In this document: positions 30,471 to 40,902 of the stretch, in pieces | Layout: each line of letters begins with the position of its first letter | Position numbering within the stretch: position 1 is the stretch's first letter | DNA from: Nocardioides sp. zg-DK7169 | Lineage (GTDB): Bacteria > Actinomycetota > Actinomycetes > Propionibacteriales > Nocardioidaceae | Assembly: GCF_013155365.1 (NCBI RefSeq) | Contig: NZ_JABJRA010000006.1 | Coordinates: 269,626-333,625, forward strand | Length of the DNA: 64,000 nucleotides | Direction: 5' to 3' | Notes under the pieces: model-generated | Told to the model about the DNA's origin: nothing | Databases searched by the model: none | Seen by the model: only the letters and a program-made list of their open reading frames with translations | Position numbers and translations under genes: made by a program

Positions 30471-31577
30471 ATGACCATCCACCTTCACCGCGTCGCGGCC
30501 CTGACGGCCGCACTCATCATGGGCGCCGGCTCTCTCGCCGCCTGCGGCGCCAACGACGACGACAGCGACAACGACAGCGGCGGGGACGACACCGCCTCGG
30601 GCGGCACCATCGCGCTGCTGCTCCCCGAGTCCAAGACCACCCGCTACGAGGCGTTCGACAAGCCGCTCTTCGAGGCGAAGGTCGCTGAGCTCTGCCCGGA
30701 CTGCGAGGTCGACTACTACAACGCCGACCAGGACGAGCAGAAGCAGGCCCAGCAGCTGACCAGCGCGCTCACGGCGGGCGCCGGGGTGGTCGTGCTCGAC
30801 CCGGTCAACGGGGCCGGCGCCACCGGCATGGTCCAGGAGGCGCAGAGCCAGGACGTGCCGGTCATCGCCTACGACCGCTTCATCGAGGGCGCGGACTACT
30901 ACATGTCCTTCGACAACGAGACCGTCGGCAAGATGCAGGCCGAGGCGCTCGTCGAGGCGGTAGGGGACAAGGGCGACATCCTGATGCTCAACGGTGCGCC
31001 CTCGGACCCCAACGCCGCGCAGTTCAAGGCCGGCGCGCACAGCGTCCTGGACTCCAGCGGCGTCACGGTCCTCGAGGAGTACGACAACCCCGACTGGAGC
31101 CCCGAGAACGCCCAGCAGTGGACCACCGACCAGCTGAGCAAGTACGACCCCAGCGAGATCGTCGGCGTGTACGCCGCGAACGACGGGCAGGCCGGCGGCG
31201 TGGTCGCCGCGCTGACCGGCGCCGGGGTCGCGCGCAACCAGCTCCCGCCGGTCACCGGGCAGGACGCGGAGGTCGCCGCCATCCAGCGGATCCTGGCCGG
31301 GGAGCAGGCGATGACGATCTACAAGCCGATCGCGATCGAGGCCGAGACCGCGGCCGAGGTCGCCGTCCAGCTCGTCAACGGCGAGGAGCCGGGCACCACG
31401 AGCGACACCGGCGTGGACCAGAGCGACTTCGAGGGCGTGACGTCCTACATCTTCGACCCGATCGTGGTCACCCAGGACAACGTGGCCGACACCGTGGTCG
31501 CCGACGGCTTCTACACCCCGGAGGACATCTGCACCGGGGACTACGTGAAGGCCTGCGAGGAGGCTGGCATCTCCTGA
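30471..31577 (+). CDS. Sugar ABC transporter substrate-binding lipoprotein (XylF-like)
   Basis: A 368-residue periplasmic-binding-protein family lipoprotein. The signal peptide ends in LAAC with the lipidated cysteine at residue 25, followed by an Asp/Ser/Gly linker. The mature domain has LLLPESKTTRYEAFDKPLFEAK and AYDRFI, close to the D-xylose/ribose-binding (type I) group. It collects a sugar, probably a pentose, outside the membrane and delivers it to the permease encoded downstream. GACGAGGAG precedes the ATG. Its stop overlaps the ATP-binding gene by one base. Confidence 0.88.
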   Translation: MTIHLHRVAALTAALIMGAGSLAACGANDDDSDNDSGGDDTASGGTIALLLPESKTTRYEAFDKPLFEAKVAELCPDCEVDYYNADQDEQKQAQQLTSALTAGAGVVVLDPVNGAGATGMVQEAQSQDVPVIAYDRFIEGADYYMSFDNETVGKMQAEALVEAVGDKGDILMLNGAPSDPNAAQFKAGAHSVLDSSGVTVLEEYDNPDWSPENAQQWTTDQLSKYDPSEIVGVYAANDGQAGGVVAALTGAGVARNQLPPVTGQDAEVAAIQRILAGEQAMTIYKPIAIEAETAAEVAVQLVNGEEPGTTSDTGVDQSDFEGVTSYIFDPIVVTQDNVADTVVADGFYTPEDICTGDYVKACEEAGIS

Positions 31578-32413
31578 TGAGCGCGATGACGCAACGGGTG
31601 GGCAGCGGCCCGGCGCAGGGAGAGGTCGTCCTCTCCCTCGCCGGGGTCCACAAGAGGTTCGGTGCCGTGCAGGCGCTCACCGACGTCCACCTCGAGGTGG
31701 CAGCCGGGGAGGTGGTCGCCCTGGTCGGCGACAACGGCGCCGGCAAGTCCACGCTGGTCAAGGTGATCTCCGGGGTCTACTCGCCCGACGCGGGCGACAT
31801 CGTCTTCGGCGGCCGGATGATCACGGTGGGCGGACCGGCGGCCGCCCAGGCGCTGGGCATCGCGACGGTCTTCCAGGACCTCGCGCTGTGCGACAACCTC
31901 GACGTCGTGGCGAACCTGTTCCTCGGCCAGGAGCTGCGCCGTGGCCCGGTCCTCGACGAGATCGAGATGGAGAAGGAGGCGTGGCGACTGCTGCGCACCC
32001 TCTCCGCCAAGATCCCGTCGGTGCGGATCCCCATCGCCTCGCTGTCCGGCGGCCAGCGCCAGACCGTGGCCATCGCACGCGCCCTGGTCGGCGACCCGCG
32101 GGTCGTGCTGCTCGACGAGCCGACCGCCGCGCTCGGCGTCGCCCAGACCGCCGAGGTGCTCAACCTCATCGAGCGGCTGCGCGAGACCGGGCTCGGCGTG
32201 ATCCTGGTCAGCCACAACATGGCCGACGTCCAGGCGGTCGCCGACCGCATCGTGGTGCTGCGGCTGGGCCGCAACGCCGCGGAGTTCCGCACCGAGGACG
32301 CCACCACCGAGCAGCTGGTGGCCGCCATCACCGGCGCCTCGGACAACGTCGTCGCGGCGCGCGCGGACCGGCACCGCCAGGCCGACCCCACCCACCCGGA
32401 GGCAGAGCTGTGA
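31577..32413 (+). CDS. Sugar ABC transporter ATP-binding protein
   Basis: A 278-residue single ATPase domain with Walker A GDNGAGKST (about residues 48-56), signature LSGGQRQ, Walker B VVLLDEPT and the switch His in LVSHN. It belongs to the sugar-importer (CUT2) class, but has one ATPase domain instead of the usual two of XylG/RbsA, as in FrcA-type transporters, so a homodimer is expected. It overlaps the binding-protein stop by one base and the permease start by 4 bp (GTGA). A second ATG nine bases in is possible. Confidence 0.88.
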   Translation: MSAMTQRVGSGPAQGEVVLSLAGVHKRFGAVQALTDVHLEVAAGEVVALVGDNGAGKSTLVKVISGVYSPDAGDIVFGGRMITVGGPAAAQALGIATVFQDLALCDNLDVVANLFLGQELRRGPVLDEIEMEKEAWRLLRTLSAKIPSVRIPIASLSGGQRQTVAIARALVGDPRVVLLDEPTAALGVAQTAEVLNLIERLRETGLGVILVSHNMADVQAVADRIVVLRLGRNAAEFRTEDATTEQLVAAITGASDNVVAARADRHRQADPTHPEAEL

Positions 32414-33666
32414 GCAGCACGCTGGACCCGACGTCCTCCCGCGTCGCCGCCGACGTCGCCGACGAGCGGCTGATCCAGGACCGCGGCCTCGGTGGCGCGG
32501 TCGCGTCGGGCTGGGCACGGCTGCGCGGCGGCGAGCTCGGCGCACTGCCGGTCGTCTTCGGGCTGGCGGTGATCTCGCTGGTCTTCTACTCCCAGGAGGC
32601 CACGTTCCTGTCCTCGCGCAACCTGGTCTCCATCACCCAGTTCGCCGCGCCGATCGGCGTCATCTCCCTGGGCATCGTGCTGGTGCTGCTGCTCGGCGAG
32701 ATCGACCTCTCGGTGGGCTCGGTGTCGGGCTTCGCCGCCGCGTCGATGGCGGTGCTCGTGGTGAACAAGAGCCAGTCGCTGTGGGTCGGGATGCTGGTCG
32801 GGATCCTGATCGGCACCGCGATCGGCTCGGTCTACGCCCTGCTCTACACCCGCATCGGCGTGCCCAGCTTCGTGTTCTCCCTGGCCGGCCTGCTCGCCTT
32901 CCAGGGAGCGCTGCTCTACGTGCTCGGCGACCAGGGCACCATCGTGCTCCCGATCGACTCCGGGCTGCGGGAGTTCGCGCGCGACCGCTTCCTCACCGAC
33001 GTGCAGGCCTACGTGCTGCTCGCGGTCGTGGTGGCGGTGTACGTCGGCTCCCAGGCGCTCGCGGCGCGCCGGCGCCGGGCGGCCGGGCTGACGCCGCCCA
33101 ACATGGCCCTGGTCGCGGTCAAGGGCGTGCTGCTCCTCGCCGGGCTGGGCTTCTTGACCTACTACCTCGGCATCGACCGCGGGTGGGGCTACCTGTTCGT
33201 GCTGTTCGCCGCGCTCGTGGTGGCGATGGACCTGGTGCTGCGCAAGACCCGCTGGGGACGCCACGTGTACGCCGTCGGCGGCAACGAGGAGGCCGCGCGC
33301 CGCTCCGGCATCAAGGTCGGCCGCATCTACTTCTCCGTCTTCGCCGCCGCGTCGACCTTCGCCGCCCTCGGCGGCATCCTGCTCGCCGGCCAGCTGACCT
33401 CGGTCTCGCAGAGCAGCGGCACGACCGACACCAACCTGACCGCCATCGCGGCCGCGGTGATCGGCGGGACCAGCCTGTTCGGCGGCCGCGGGACGGCGTA
33501 CTCCGCGCTGCTCGGCATCATGGTGCTCCAGGCCATCCAGAACGGCCTGAACCTGATGAACGTCGACTCCTCGGTGCGCTTCATGGTCACCGGCGCGGTG
33601 CTGCTGCTGGCCGTGGCCATCGACTCGGTGTCGCGTCGGGTGCGCTCCTCCAGCGGACGCGGCTAG
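32410..33666 (+). CDS. Sugar ABC transporter permease (CUT2/XylH-like)
   Basis: A 418-residue membrane protein with about ten helices of the BPD_transp_2 family. LGIVLVLLLGEIDLSVGSV and the later ALGGILLAGQLTSVSQSSG...IGGTSLFGGRGT are the conserved CUT2 permease loops. The size matches XylH. The GTG start overlaps the ATPase stop. It ends the operon; the 127 bp that follow hold no clear gene. Confidence 0.88.
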   Translation: MSSTLDPTSSRVAADVADERLIQDRGLGGAVASGWARLRGGELGALPVVFGLAVISLVFYSQEATFLSSRNLVSITQFAAPIGVISLGIVLVLLLGEIDLSVGSVSGFAAASMAVLVVNKSQSLWVGMLVGILIGTAIGSVYALLYTRIGVPSFVFSLAGLLAFQGALLYVLGDQGTIVLPIDSGLREFARDRFLTDVQAYVLLAVVVAVYVGSQALAARRRRAAGLTPPNMALVAVKGVLLLAGLGFLTYYLGIDRGWGYLFVLFAALVVAMDLVLRKTRWGRHVYAVGGNEEAARRSGIKVGRIYFSVFAAASTFAALGGILLAGQLTSVSQSSGTTDTNLTAIAAAVIGGTSLFGGRGTAYSALLGIMVLQAIQNGLNLMNVDSSVRFMVTGAVLLLAVAIDSVSRRVRSSSGRG

Positions 33667-33793
33667 CCCAGAGGGAGACGACGAAGGCGGCGCGTCCCAC
33701 CAAGGGGAGGTGACACTCCCGCCGGAGGTCTGACGGCATCTCCTCCCACGGCTAGGCGGGCAGGCGCCGGCGCCCTACCCAAGGCGTCGCTCC

Positions 33794-34321
33794 TCAGCCG
33801 TCGAGGCGGACGAAGGCCCAGCAGTCATCGAAGCGGCGCTCGGCCAGGTCGGAGCGGCGCATCCAAATCTGCAGGTGTCGCTGGCCATGGAACCAGTCCT
33901 CATCGGTGAACTGGCCCGGGTTGATGTCAGCGAACATCACGTGCTCGTCATCGCCGCTTAGCGGCAGCTGGGCGTCGAGGATCTTCTGGTAGTCGGGGTT
34001 GAACTCGTTGTAGCCGTAGCCACAGAGTCGCGACACGGGTACGAGGCGTGATGGGTCGCCGCCCCACGGCGCACTGGTGGCTGCCAGGTCGGGAGCCAGC
34101 AACCTGTTGTGGGTGTAGGGATAGTTCTCCAGCCAGGTCCGGCTCCGCTGGTATCGATCCCAGGTGTCCTGGTCGGGATGGTGGAGGTCGAGGACCGAGG
34201 GGACGGTGGCCATCGGACTCGGCCGGGCCGCCAGTGGGCCGGTACGTGCGGCGATGGGAAGGTCGTCAGGGAGGGCGGTGGGGGCGAAGTCATCGAAGTC
34301 ATCGGTGTCGAACCAACGCAC
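33794..34321 (-). pseudogene. C-terminal half of a YwqG/DUF1963 gene broken by an in-frame TGA
   Basis: The 175 residues from a GTG at 34321 form the second half of a YwqG-like (DUF1963) domain: GYGYNEFNPDYQ, DINPGQFTDEDWFHGQRHLQIWM and the terminal RSDLAERRFDDCWAFVRLDG match the family end. The first half lies upstream in the same frame, separated only by TGA (34327-34325) and one CGA codon. Without the stop it would read VA-W-RVRWF, the family's WRV motif, so a TGG to TGA change is the simplest cause. Local GC is lower than in neighbours, which suggests transfer. It may be expressed as a fragment or not at all. Confidence 0.7.
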
Positions 34322-34324
34322 TCG

Positions 34325-34918
34325 TCAAGCGACGTCGCCGGCGTCCTCAGGGTTCCCGTAGGTCTCCAGGTCATGGAAGACCTGCAGCAGGCCGCGGGGC
34401 GGCAGCCCGATCTCGGGTCTCATCATTTCCCAGTCGTCATCGAGATCGACCTGGACCACGTGCGCGAGCGGCGTCCCGTCGGCCCTGCGCGGCCACTCCT
34501 CGCCCGCCGGGGCGAGCGGGCGGCCCGCGAACCAGGACCGCGTGTACCGGGCGAGCTCGGCCTCGTCATCGGTCTGGGGGAAGGTCGTCACCCGGACCAA
34601 GGCCGCGGCCACGCGGATCGGCATCTGCTCAGCACTGAACGCGACCTCGGGGTGCGCGCGAAACGCGTCCGGGTCTTCCATCGCGAGCATCCGGTTGGGG
34701 ACCAGCACCGCGTACAGGAACGAGTGCCAGTCGCTCTCGGGGTCTGCCTGCCTCAGAGCCTCGAGCAGCTGCGGCGCCAGCTCTGGCTGGCCCCGCAGCA
34801 TCTCGACGACCTGCTGCACGAGACTCATGTAGACGGCGTGGCTGCGGTCCTCGCTCCACGTGCGCGTGCGCTGCACGTGATCGGCCCACAACCCGCGGAC
34901 GTCATCGTACGGAGTCAA
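34325..34918 (-). pseudogene. N-terminal half of the same YwqG/DUF1963 gene
   Basis: 197 residues starting at a TTG with AAGGAG six bases upstream. The first 105 residues are a helical region without a recognised family. From about residue 130 (PLAPAGEEWPRRADGTPLAHVVQVDLDDDWEM and LPPRGLLQVFHDLE) it is the start of a DUF1963 domain, cut off at GDVA by TGA. The missing strands are all in the next frame-matched segment (33794-34321). The intact protein would be about 374 residues. YwqG proteins are of uncertain role and are sometimes linked to toxin immunity. The gene is not part of an operon with fbiC, whose coding begins 47 bp past its 5' side on the same strand. Confidence 0.7.
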
Positions 34919-34964
34919 CGTGCTCCTTCTCTTGGCGTCGAACTCGGCTCTCCGACTCTCGCCC

Positions 34965-37538
34965 TCAGCGGGGCTGGTACGTCGTGGTGCGCTCGGCGAC
35001 CGGACGGCCGATGCCGGCGCCGATCTCGACGAGCTCCTCGATGGTCTTGGCCGAGCCGTGCTCGGAGCCGGCCATCCGGGAGATCGTCTCCTCCATCAGG
35101 GTGCCGCCGAGGTCGTTGGCGCCGGCCGCGAGCATCGCGCGGGTGCCCTCGACGCCGAGCTTGACCCAGCTGGTCTGGATGTTGTCGATGCGCCCGTGCA
35201 GCAGGATCCGGGCCAGCGCGTGCACCGCGAGGTTGTCGCGCAGGGTCGGGCCGGGGCGGGCCACGCCGGCGAGGTAGATCGGCGCCGAGGTGTGCACGAA
35301 CGGCAGCGGCACGAACTCGGTGAACCCCTGCCGGCCGGCCTCCAGCGACTCGTCCTGGATCCGCGAGAGCACCCGCAGGTGGCCGACCCAGTGGCGCGGG
35401 TTGTCCACGTGGCCGTACATCATCGTCGAGGTGGTCGGGATGCCCAGGCGGTGCGCGGTGGAGACGATCTCGATCCAGGTGCGGGCCGGGAGCTTGCCCT
35501 TGGTGAGCACCCAGCGGACCTCGTCGTCGAGGATCTCCGCGGCGGTGCCCGGCAGCGAGCCGAGCCCGGCCTCGCGAGCCTTGATCAGGAAGTCCTCGAT
35601 GGACAGCCCTGTCCGGGCGGTGCCGTTGACGACCTCCATCGGGGAGAAGGCGTGGACATGCATGTCCGGCACCCGCGCCTTCACCGCCGCGACCAGGTCG
35701 AAGTAGGCCGTCGCCGGCAGCTCGGGGTCGATGCCGCCCTGCATGCAGACCTCGGTGGCGCCCAGGTCCCAGGCCTCGGCGGCGCGGTCGGCCACCTCGT
35801 CGAGGGACAGCGAGTAGGCGTCGGAGTCGGTGCGCCGCTGGGCGAAGGCGCAGAAGCGGCAGCCGACATAACAGACGTTGGTGAAGTTGATGTTGCGGTT
35901 GACGACGTAGGTGACGGTGTCGCCGACGGCCTCGCGGCGCAGGTGGTCGGCCAAGCGGCACACCTCGTCGAGCAGCTCGCCCTCGGCGGTCATCAGCGTC
36001 AGCGCGTGGGCGTCGGAGAGGTTGCCAGGATCGGCCTCCGCCGCGGCCAGGGCCTCGCGGCCCTCCGCGGTGAGCACCGCCGGTGCCCCGTCGGCCGAGC
36101 CCGTCGAGATCCCGCTGGTGGACACCGCCGCCTCGCGCACGGCGTCCCAGTCGCCGTAGACGCTCTCGAAGTCGCCGCGGCGGTCCTCGCTGCGGCCCTC
36201 GGAGTCGACGGCGGTGTGCAGGTCGGTGCGCCCGGCGCTGGCGAACCCGCCGTCAGGCTCCTGCCACGGCAGCCCCACCGGGCGTACGCCGGGGCGCGCG
36301 AGACCCGCGCGGGGGCCCTCGAGGATCGCCATCGCGGCGACGTGGCGGTGCAGTCGGGGGTCCACCCACGGCGTGCCGCCGGTGAGCGAGGGCACGACGT
36401 ACTCGGGGTGGACGGTGAGGCGCGGGACCAGCTCGAAGCCGCACGCGGCGCTGACCTCGCGCAGGCGCTCCAGGGAGGGCCAGGGGCGCTCGGGGTTCAC
36501 GTGGTCGGGGGTCAGCGGGGAGACCCCGCCCCAGTCGTCGACGCCGGCGTCGAGCAGGGCGCGACACTCGGCGAGGTCCACCAGGTTGGGCGGGGCCTGC
36601 ACGCGGGCCTTCGGGCCGAGCACGAGGCGGGTGACCGCGATCGCGGCGCGGTACTCCTCGAGGCCGAGGTCGTCGGTGTGGCGCATGGCGGTGTCCGGCT
36701 TGGCGCGGAAGTTCTGGACGATGACCTCCTGCACAGCGCCGTAGGCCCGCGCGGTGGCGCGCAGCGCGAAGATCGTCTCGGCGCGCTCGGTGAGGTCCTC
36801 ACCGATGCCGACCAGCAGGCCGGTGGTGAACGGCACCGCGAGCCGGCCGGCGTCCTCGAGCACCCGCAGCCGCAGCTCGGGGTCCTTGTCGGGGGAGCCG
36901 TAGTGCGCCTCGCCCTTGGTTTCGAAGAGCCGGCGCGAGGTGGTCTCCAGCATCATCCCCATCGAGGGGGAGACCGCCTTGAGCCGGTTCATCTCCTCCC
37001 ACGACATGACGCCGGGGTTGAGGTGCGGCAGCAGGCCGGTCTCCTCCAGGACCCGCACGGCCATCGCGCGCACGTAGGCCAGCGTGGAGTCGTAACCCTG
37101 CTCGTCGAGCCAGTCCTGGGCCTCGGGCCAGCGGTCCTCCGGGCGGTCGCCCAGGGTGAACAGCGCCTCCAGGCAGCCCAGCTCGGCGCCCTGGCGGGCG
37201 ATGTCGAGGATCTCGTCGGGGGAGAGGTACGGCGCGCGTTCCTCCCGGGCGGCCTGGCCAGGGGTCTCCACGAACGTGCAGTAGTGGCAGCGGTCGCGGC
37301 ACAGACGGGTGACCGGGATGAACACCTTCGGGGAGTAGGTCACCACGGCGGGGCGGCCGGCGGCCACGAGCCCGGCGTCGCGGACCTTCGCCGCGGCGGC
37401 GCAGAGCCGGTCCAGGTCGGGCCCGCTCGCGGCGAGCAGCGCGCCCGCCTCCGCCACGTCGAGGGCCGCGCCGCGCTCGGCGCGTGCCAGCGCCCGGCGT
37501 ACCTGCTGCGGGGTGGGACGGTCAGTGGTCTGGCTCAC
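34965..37538 (-). CDS. fbiC: FO synthase FbiC (CofG-CofH fusion), F420 biosynthesis
   Basis: An 857-residue bifunctional radical SAM enzyme that makes 7,8-didemethyl-8-hydroxy-5-deazariboflavin (FO), the chromophore of coenzyme F420, from tyrosine and a pyrimidine intermediate. Two Cx3Cx2C clusters are seen: C80-C84-C87 (CRDRCHYC) in the CofG half and C556-C560-C563 (CYVGCRFC) in the CofH half, each followed by a complete barrel. The fused form is typical of actinobacteria. It is the source of the cofactor for the LLM oxidoreductases at 26379 and 52325 and for NpdG at 53512. Confidence 0.96.
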   Translation of the reverse strand: MSQTTDRPTPQQVRRALARAERGAALDVAEAGALLAASGPDLDRLCAAAAKVRDAGLVAAGRPAVVTYSPKVFIPVTRLCRDRCHYCTFVETPGQAAREERAPYLSPDEILDIARQGAELGCLEALFTLGDRPEDRWPEAQDWLDEQGYDSTLAYVRAMAVRVLEETGLLPHLNPGVMSWEEMNRLKAVSPSMGMMLETTSRRLFETKGEAHYGSPDKDPELRLRVLEDAGRLAVPFTTGLLVGIGEDLTERAETIFALRATARAYGAVQEVIVQNFRAKPDTAMRHTDDLGLEEYRAAIAVTRLVLGPKARVQAPPNLVDLAECRALLDAGVDDWGGVSPLTPDHVNPERPWPSLERLREVSAACGFELVPRLTVHPEYVVPSLTGGTPWVDPRLHRHVAAMAILEGPRAGLARPGVRPVGLPWQEPDGGFASAGRTDLHTAVDSEGRSEDRRGDFESVYGDWDAVREAAVSTSGISTGSADGAPAVLTAEGREALAAAEADPGNLSDAHALTLMTAEGELLDEVCRLADHLRREAVGDTVTYVVNRNINFTNVCYVGCRFCAFAQRRTDSDAYSLSLDEVADRAAEAWDLGATEVCMQGGIDPELPATAYFDLVAAVKARVPDMHVHAFSPMEVVNGTARTGLSIEDFLIKAREAGLGSLPGTAAEILDDEVRWVLTKGKLPARTWIEIVSTAHRLGIPTTSTMMYGHVDNPRHWVGHLRVLSRIQDESLEAGRQGFTEFVPLPFVHTSAPIYLAGVARPGPTLRDNLAVHALARILLHGRIDNIQTSWVKLGVEGTRAMLAAGANDLGGTLMEETISRMAGSEHGSAKTIEELVEIGAGIGRPVAERTTTYQPR

Positions 37539-37548
37539 CCGAGTCAGG

Positions 37549-39651
37549 CTAACCGCGCAGGGCGGCTTCCGCGTCGGGGGCCCGGTCCGCGGGAGGCCCG
37601 GTGCGATCCAGGCGGCTGGGCCACCAGATGCGCGGGCCGAGGTCGAGGTTGAGCGCGGTGACCAGCACCGAGCGGACCACCAGGGTGTCGAGCAGGACGC
37701 CGAGCGCCACCGTGACGCCGAGCTCGGCCAGGAAGACCACCGGGATGGTGCCCAGCATCAGGAAGGTCGCCGCCAGCACCACGCCCGCCGAGGTGATCAC
37801 ACCGCCGGTGGAGGCGAGCGCGATCAGGGCGCCCTGGCGGGTGCCGTGCAGGACGGTCTCCTCGCGGACCCGGGTCATCAGGAAGATGTTGTAGTCGATG
37901 CCCAGGGCGACCAGGAAGACGAACGCGAACAGCGGGAACCCTGGGTCGGAGCCCTCGAAGCCGAAGACGTACTCGAAGAGCAGCGCGGAGATGCCGAGCG
38001 CGGCGCCGAAGGACAGCACGACCGTGGCGATCAGGACCAGCGGCGCCACCAGGGCGCGCAGCAGGACGATCAGGATCAGCAGCACCACCGCGAGGATGAG
38101 GGGGATGATCACCAGGTTGTCGCGGATGGCGGCGGTCTTGGTGTCCAGGTAGACCGCGGAGCTGCCCCCGACCACCGCGTCGGCGCCGGGGACGGCGTGC
38201 ACGGCCTCGCGCGTCGCCTCCACGACGTCGAAGGCCTGGGTGGAGGAGACGTCGGCGCCGTCCAGGGCCGCCTCCACGAAGGCGGTGTCGCCCTGCACGA
38301 CCGGTTTTCCGGCGGCCACCAGGCCGTCCACGCCCGCGAGCGCGTCGACGACCGCGGGCACCGAGCTGGAGTCGGTGACCACCTGCACGGTGTTGGACTG
38401 GTCGACCAGGCCGTGCTCGGCCAGCACCGCCTGACCGTCGATCGACTCCAGGTCGACGGTGTAGGAGTCCTCGGTGGCCAGCCCCTGGGTGTCCAGGCGC
38501 AGCCAGCCCAGGCAGGCCACGGCCAGGATCGCGGCGGTCACCACCCACACCGCGCGGGGACGCGGGCGGATCGCCTCGCCCACCCGTGCCCAGAACCCGC
38601 TGCGGGTCGGCTCGGGGGAGCGGTACGCCGGCCGCTTGGGCCAGAAGACCCAGCGCCCGCAGATGACCAGCAGGGCGGGCAGGAAGGTGATCATCACCAG
38701 GAAGGTGACCGCGATGCCGACCGCCGCGACCGGGCCGAGGCCCTTGGTGGAGTTGAGGTCCGCGGCGAGCAGGCAGAGCATGCCCGCACAGACCGTCGCG
38801 GCGCTGGCGAGGATCGCGGGGGCGGCACGGTGCAGTGCGACCGCCATCGCCTCGTGGCGGTCCTCGTGGCGGCGCAGCTCCTCGCGGTAGCGCGCGGTGA
38901 GCAGCAGCGCGTAGTCGGTGCCGGCACCGATGACCAGGATGCCCAGGATCGCCTGGGACTGGCCGTTGACCGTGAGGTCGGCGTAGCGCGCGAGCAGGTA
39001 GACCACCCCGCCGGAGGTGAAGTAGGCGACCACGGCCGACAGGATCGGCAGCAGCCACAGGACCGGGCTGCGGTAGGTGAACAGCAGGATCACCACGACC
39101 ACGCTCAGGGTCAGCAGGATCAGCGTCGTGTCGATGCCCTCGAAGGCCTCGGCGGCGTCGGCCGCCTGGCCGCCCGGCCCGGCGATGTAGACGTCCGTGC
39201 CGTCGGTGGCCGCGATGCCGCGCAGGTCCTCGGCGGCGTCGGGCATCCGGTTCCAGCCCTCGGCGCCGAAGTCGAAGGTGACGATGGTCTGCGCCACGGC
39301 GCCGTCGGCGGACACGAACGGGCCGAGCACCTGGCCCGAGACGCCGTCCACCTCGGCGTACTCGGCCACGTCCTCACGGAGTGTGGAGAGCTGCGCGGGG
39401 TCCAGCGAGCCGCCGTCGGCGCGGTGCACCACGATCGTCGGGATCGCGTCGGGGTCGCGGAACGGCTCGAGGCGCTCGATGGCCCGCGTCGACTCCGCGG
39501 ACTCCGGCAGCCACGACGACGCCTCGTTGTTCTGCACGTCGGTGAGCTGGCCGGCGAGACCGGCCATCGGGATCACGATCAGCACCCAGACGACGGCCAC
39601 CACCCACTTGGTGACCCGGCCGGTGAGTCGTCCTGCGATCTGGCGATGCAT
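37549..39651 (-). CDS. MMPL-family transporter
   Basis: A 700-residue RND-superfamily membrane protein with two repeats of six helices, each with a large extracytoplasmic loop (about residues 45-185 and 395-510). [21 protein letters not shown] in the first half and [20 protein letters not shown] in the second are the MMPL motifs with the proton-relay Asp-Tyr pairs. Such proteins export lipids, siderophores or hydrophobic compounds in actinobacteria; no lipid-synthesis genes are adjacent, so the cargo is unknown. Its 3' end lies 10 bp from the start of fbiC on the same strand, which may allow read-through. Confidence 0.88.
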   Translation of the reverse strand: MHRQIAGRLTGRVTKWVVAVVWVLIVIPMAGLAGQLTDVQNNEASSWLPESAESTRAIERLEPFRDPDAIPTIVVHRADGGSLDPAQLSTLREDVAEYAEVDGVSGQVLGPFVSADGAVAQTIVTFDFGAEGWNRMPDAAEDLRGIAATDGTDVYIAGPGGQAADAAEAFEGIDTTLILLTLSVVVVILLFTYRSPVLWLLPILSAVVAYFTSGGVVYLLARYADLTVNGQSQAILGILVIGAGTDYALLLTARYREELRRHEDRHEAMAVALHRAAPAILASAATVCAGMLCLLAADLNSTKGLGPVAAVGIAVTFLVMITFLPALLVICGRWVFWPKRPAYRSPEPTRSGFWARVGEAIRPRPRAVWVVTAAILAVACLGWLRLDTQGLATEDSYTVDLESIDGQAVLAEHGLVDQSNTVQVVTDSSSVPAVVDALAGVDGLVAAGKPVVQGDTAFVEAALDGADVSSTQAFDVVEATREAVHAVPGADAVVGGSSAVYLDTKTAAIRDNLVIIPLILAVVLLILIVLLRALVAPLVLIATVVLSFGAALGISALLFEYVFGFEGSDPGFPLFAFVFLVALGIDYNIFLMTRVREETVLHGTRQGALIALASTGGVITSAGVVLAATFLMLGTIPVVFLAELGVTVALGVLLDTLVVRSVLVTALNLDLGPRIWWPSRLDRTGPPADRAPDAEAALRG

Positions 39652-39727
39652 GTGTGCTCCCGCGGTCCGATCGGTTCCCCGGGGCGCCCCGGGCTCCAGG
39701 GTGACGACCCGCGCTCCGCGCCGATCT

Positions 39728-39746
39728 CACCTGTCCGCGGCAGGTG
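39728..39746. promoter_or_regulatory. Inverted repeat CACCTG-N7-CAGGTG upstream of the MMPL gene
   Basis: A perfect 6-bp inverted repeat 77 bp before the MMPL start, in the gap to the DUF1905 gene. It could be the operator of a TetR-type regulator, which commonly control MMPL genes, but no such regulator is next to it. Confidence 0.3.
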
Positions 39747-39806
39747 GTCTGGACCAGTTGTCGGGGCCGCGTCACACGTGGCGGGGCGCGGTCGCGTACG
39801 CCGCGC

Positions 39807-40094
39807 TCAGACGTCCACGCGCAGCCAGAGGTGGACCGGGTCGCCGAGGTGCAGCGCCTCGGCGCGGCGCACCCGGTCCTTGACCGGGACCACGTAGCCG
39901 CCCTCGCGGGGCCACAGCGCGGTGGTCCACTCGGTGCCGCCGACGCGCAGCGTCACCGGGACCATGCCCCAGCCGTAGGAGACCAGCGGGGCCACCTCGT
40001 CGAGGGCGACGCACTCTTCAGGCGGCACCACCACGAAGTGGTACGGCGCGGGACCGCGCCACTCCACCAGCTCGCCGCTGAAGGACAGCTCCAT
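39807..40094 (-). CDS. DUF1905 domain protein
   Basis: A 95-residue small beta-rich protein matching the DUF1905 fold: FSGELVEWRGPAPYHFVVVPPEECV at the start, GWGMVPVTLRVGGTEWTTALWPREGGYVVPVKDRVRR and LHLGDPVHLWLRVDV at the end. It is one of a family of unknown function, sometimes joined to a bacteriocin-protection (YdeI) domain, which is absent here. It lies 25 bp after the sulfonate-type ABC ATPase on the same strand and could be its last co-transcribed gene. Confidence 0.85.
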   Translation of the reverse strand: MELSFSGELVEWRGPAPYHFVVVPPEECVALDEVAPLVSYGWGMVPVTLRVGGTEWTTALWPREGGYVVPVKDRVRRAEALHLGDPVHLWLRVDV

Positions 40095-40119
40095 CCGGCC
40101 ACCCTAGGTGCGGCGCGCC

Positions 40120-40902
40120 TCAGCCGGCGGGGGCGTGGATCGCCTGGCGCACCCGGTCGCAGAGCTCGACGTACTCGGGGAACGCGCGGATCTCGGCGGC
40201 GGGCAGGCGGGGGCCGCCCTCGTTGAGGACCGCTGGGACGTCGAGGACGATCCGGCCCGGGCGCGGGCTCATCACCAGCACTCGGGAGCCGAGGAAGACC
40301 GCCTCGTCGACGCTGTGGGTGATGAACAGGATCGTCTTGCCGGTGGCCCGCCAGATCTCCAGCAGCTCCTCCTGGAGGCGTTCGCGGGTGAGCGCGTCGA
40401 GGGCGCCGAACGGCTCGTCCATCAGCACGATGTCGGGGTCGTTGGCCAGCACCCGGGCGATCTGGCAGCGCTGCTGCATGCCGCCGGAGAGCTCGTAGGG
40501 GCGGTGGTCGTGGAAGTCCTCGAGGCCGACGAGGCGCAGGTGCTCCTCGGTGACCCGGCGCCGTTCGGCGCGCCCGACGCCGCGCAGCCGCGGGCCGAGC
40601 TCGACGTTGCGGCGTACCGAGAGCCAGGGGTAGAGGGTCGGTTGCTGGAACACCACCCCGCGCTCCTCGCCTGGGCCTTGCACGGGCCGGCCGTCGAGGG
40701 TCACCCGGCCCTCGCTGGGCGACATGAAGCCCGCGAGCAGGCGCAGCAGGGTGGTCTTGCCGCACCCGGAGGGCCCGGCCAGGGCGACGAGCTCGCCGGG
40801 CTCGATGGCCAGGTCGATGCGGTCCAGGGCGGGGACGGCCGCGCCACCGACGTCGAAGTGGTGGCGGACGCCCTCGAAGGCGATGGCGCGGCCGTGGCTC
40901 AC
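40120..40902 (-). CDS. Nitrate/sulfonate/taurine-type ABC transporter ATP-binding protein
   Basis: A 260-residue ATPase with Walker A GPSGCGKTT, signature LSGGMQQRC, Walker B IVLMDEPFGALD and the switch His in FITHSVDEAVFLG, the full SsuB/TauB pattern. The GTG start overlaps the binding-protein stop (GTGA), so the two are coupled. The reading frame is open far upstream, but that part overlaps the binding protein and permease genes and is not coding. Confidence 0.88.
   Translation of the reverse strand: MSHGRAIAFEGVRHHFDVGGAAVPALDRIDLAIEPGELVALAGPSGCGKTTLLRLLAGFMSPSEGRVTLDGRPVQGPGEERGVVFQQPTLYPWLSVRRNVELGPRLRGVGRAERRRVTEEHLRLVGLEDFHDHRPYELSGGMQQRCQIARVLANDPDIVLMDEPFGALDALTRERLQEELLEIWRATGKTILFITHSVDEAVFLGSRVLVMSPRPGRIVLDVPAVLNEGGPRLPAAEIRAFPEYVELCDRVRQAIHAPAG

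Noticed and set aside
34325..34327. Selenocysteine codon at the in-frame TGA
   Set aside because: The family has Trp here, no selenoprotein features were seen, and no obvious bacterial SECIS hairpin directly follows the TGA; a nonsense change is simpler.
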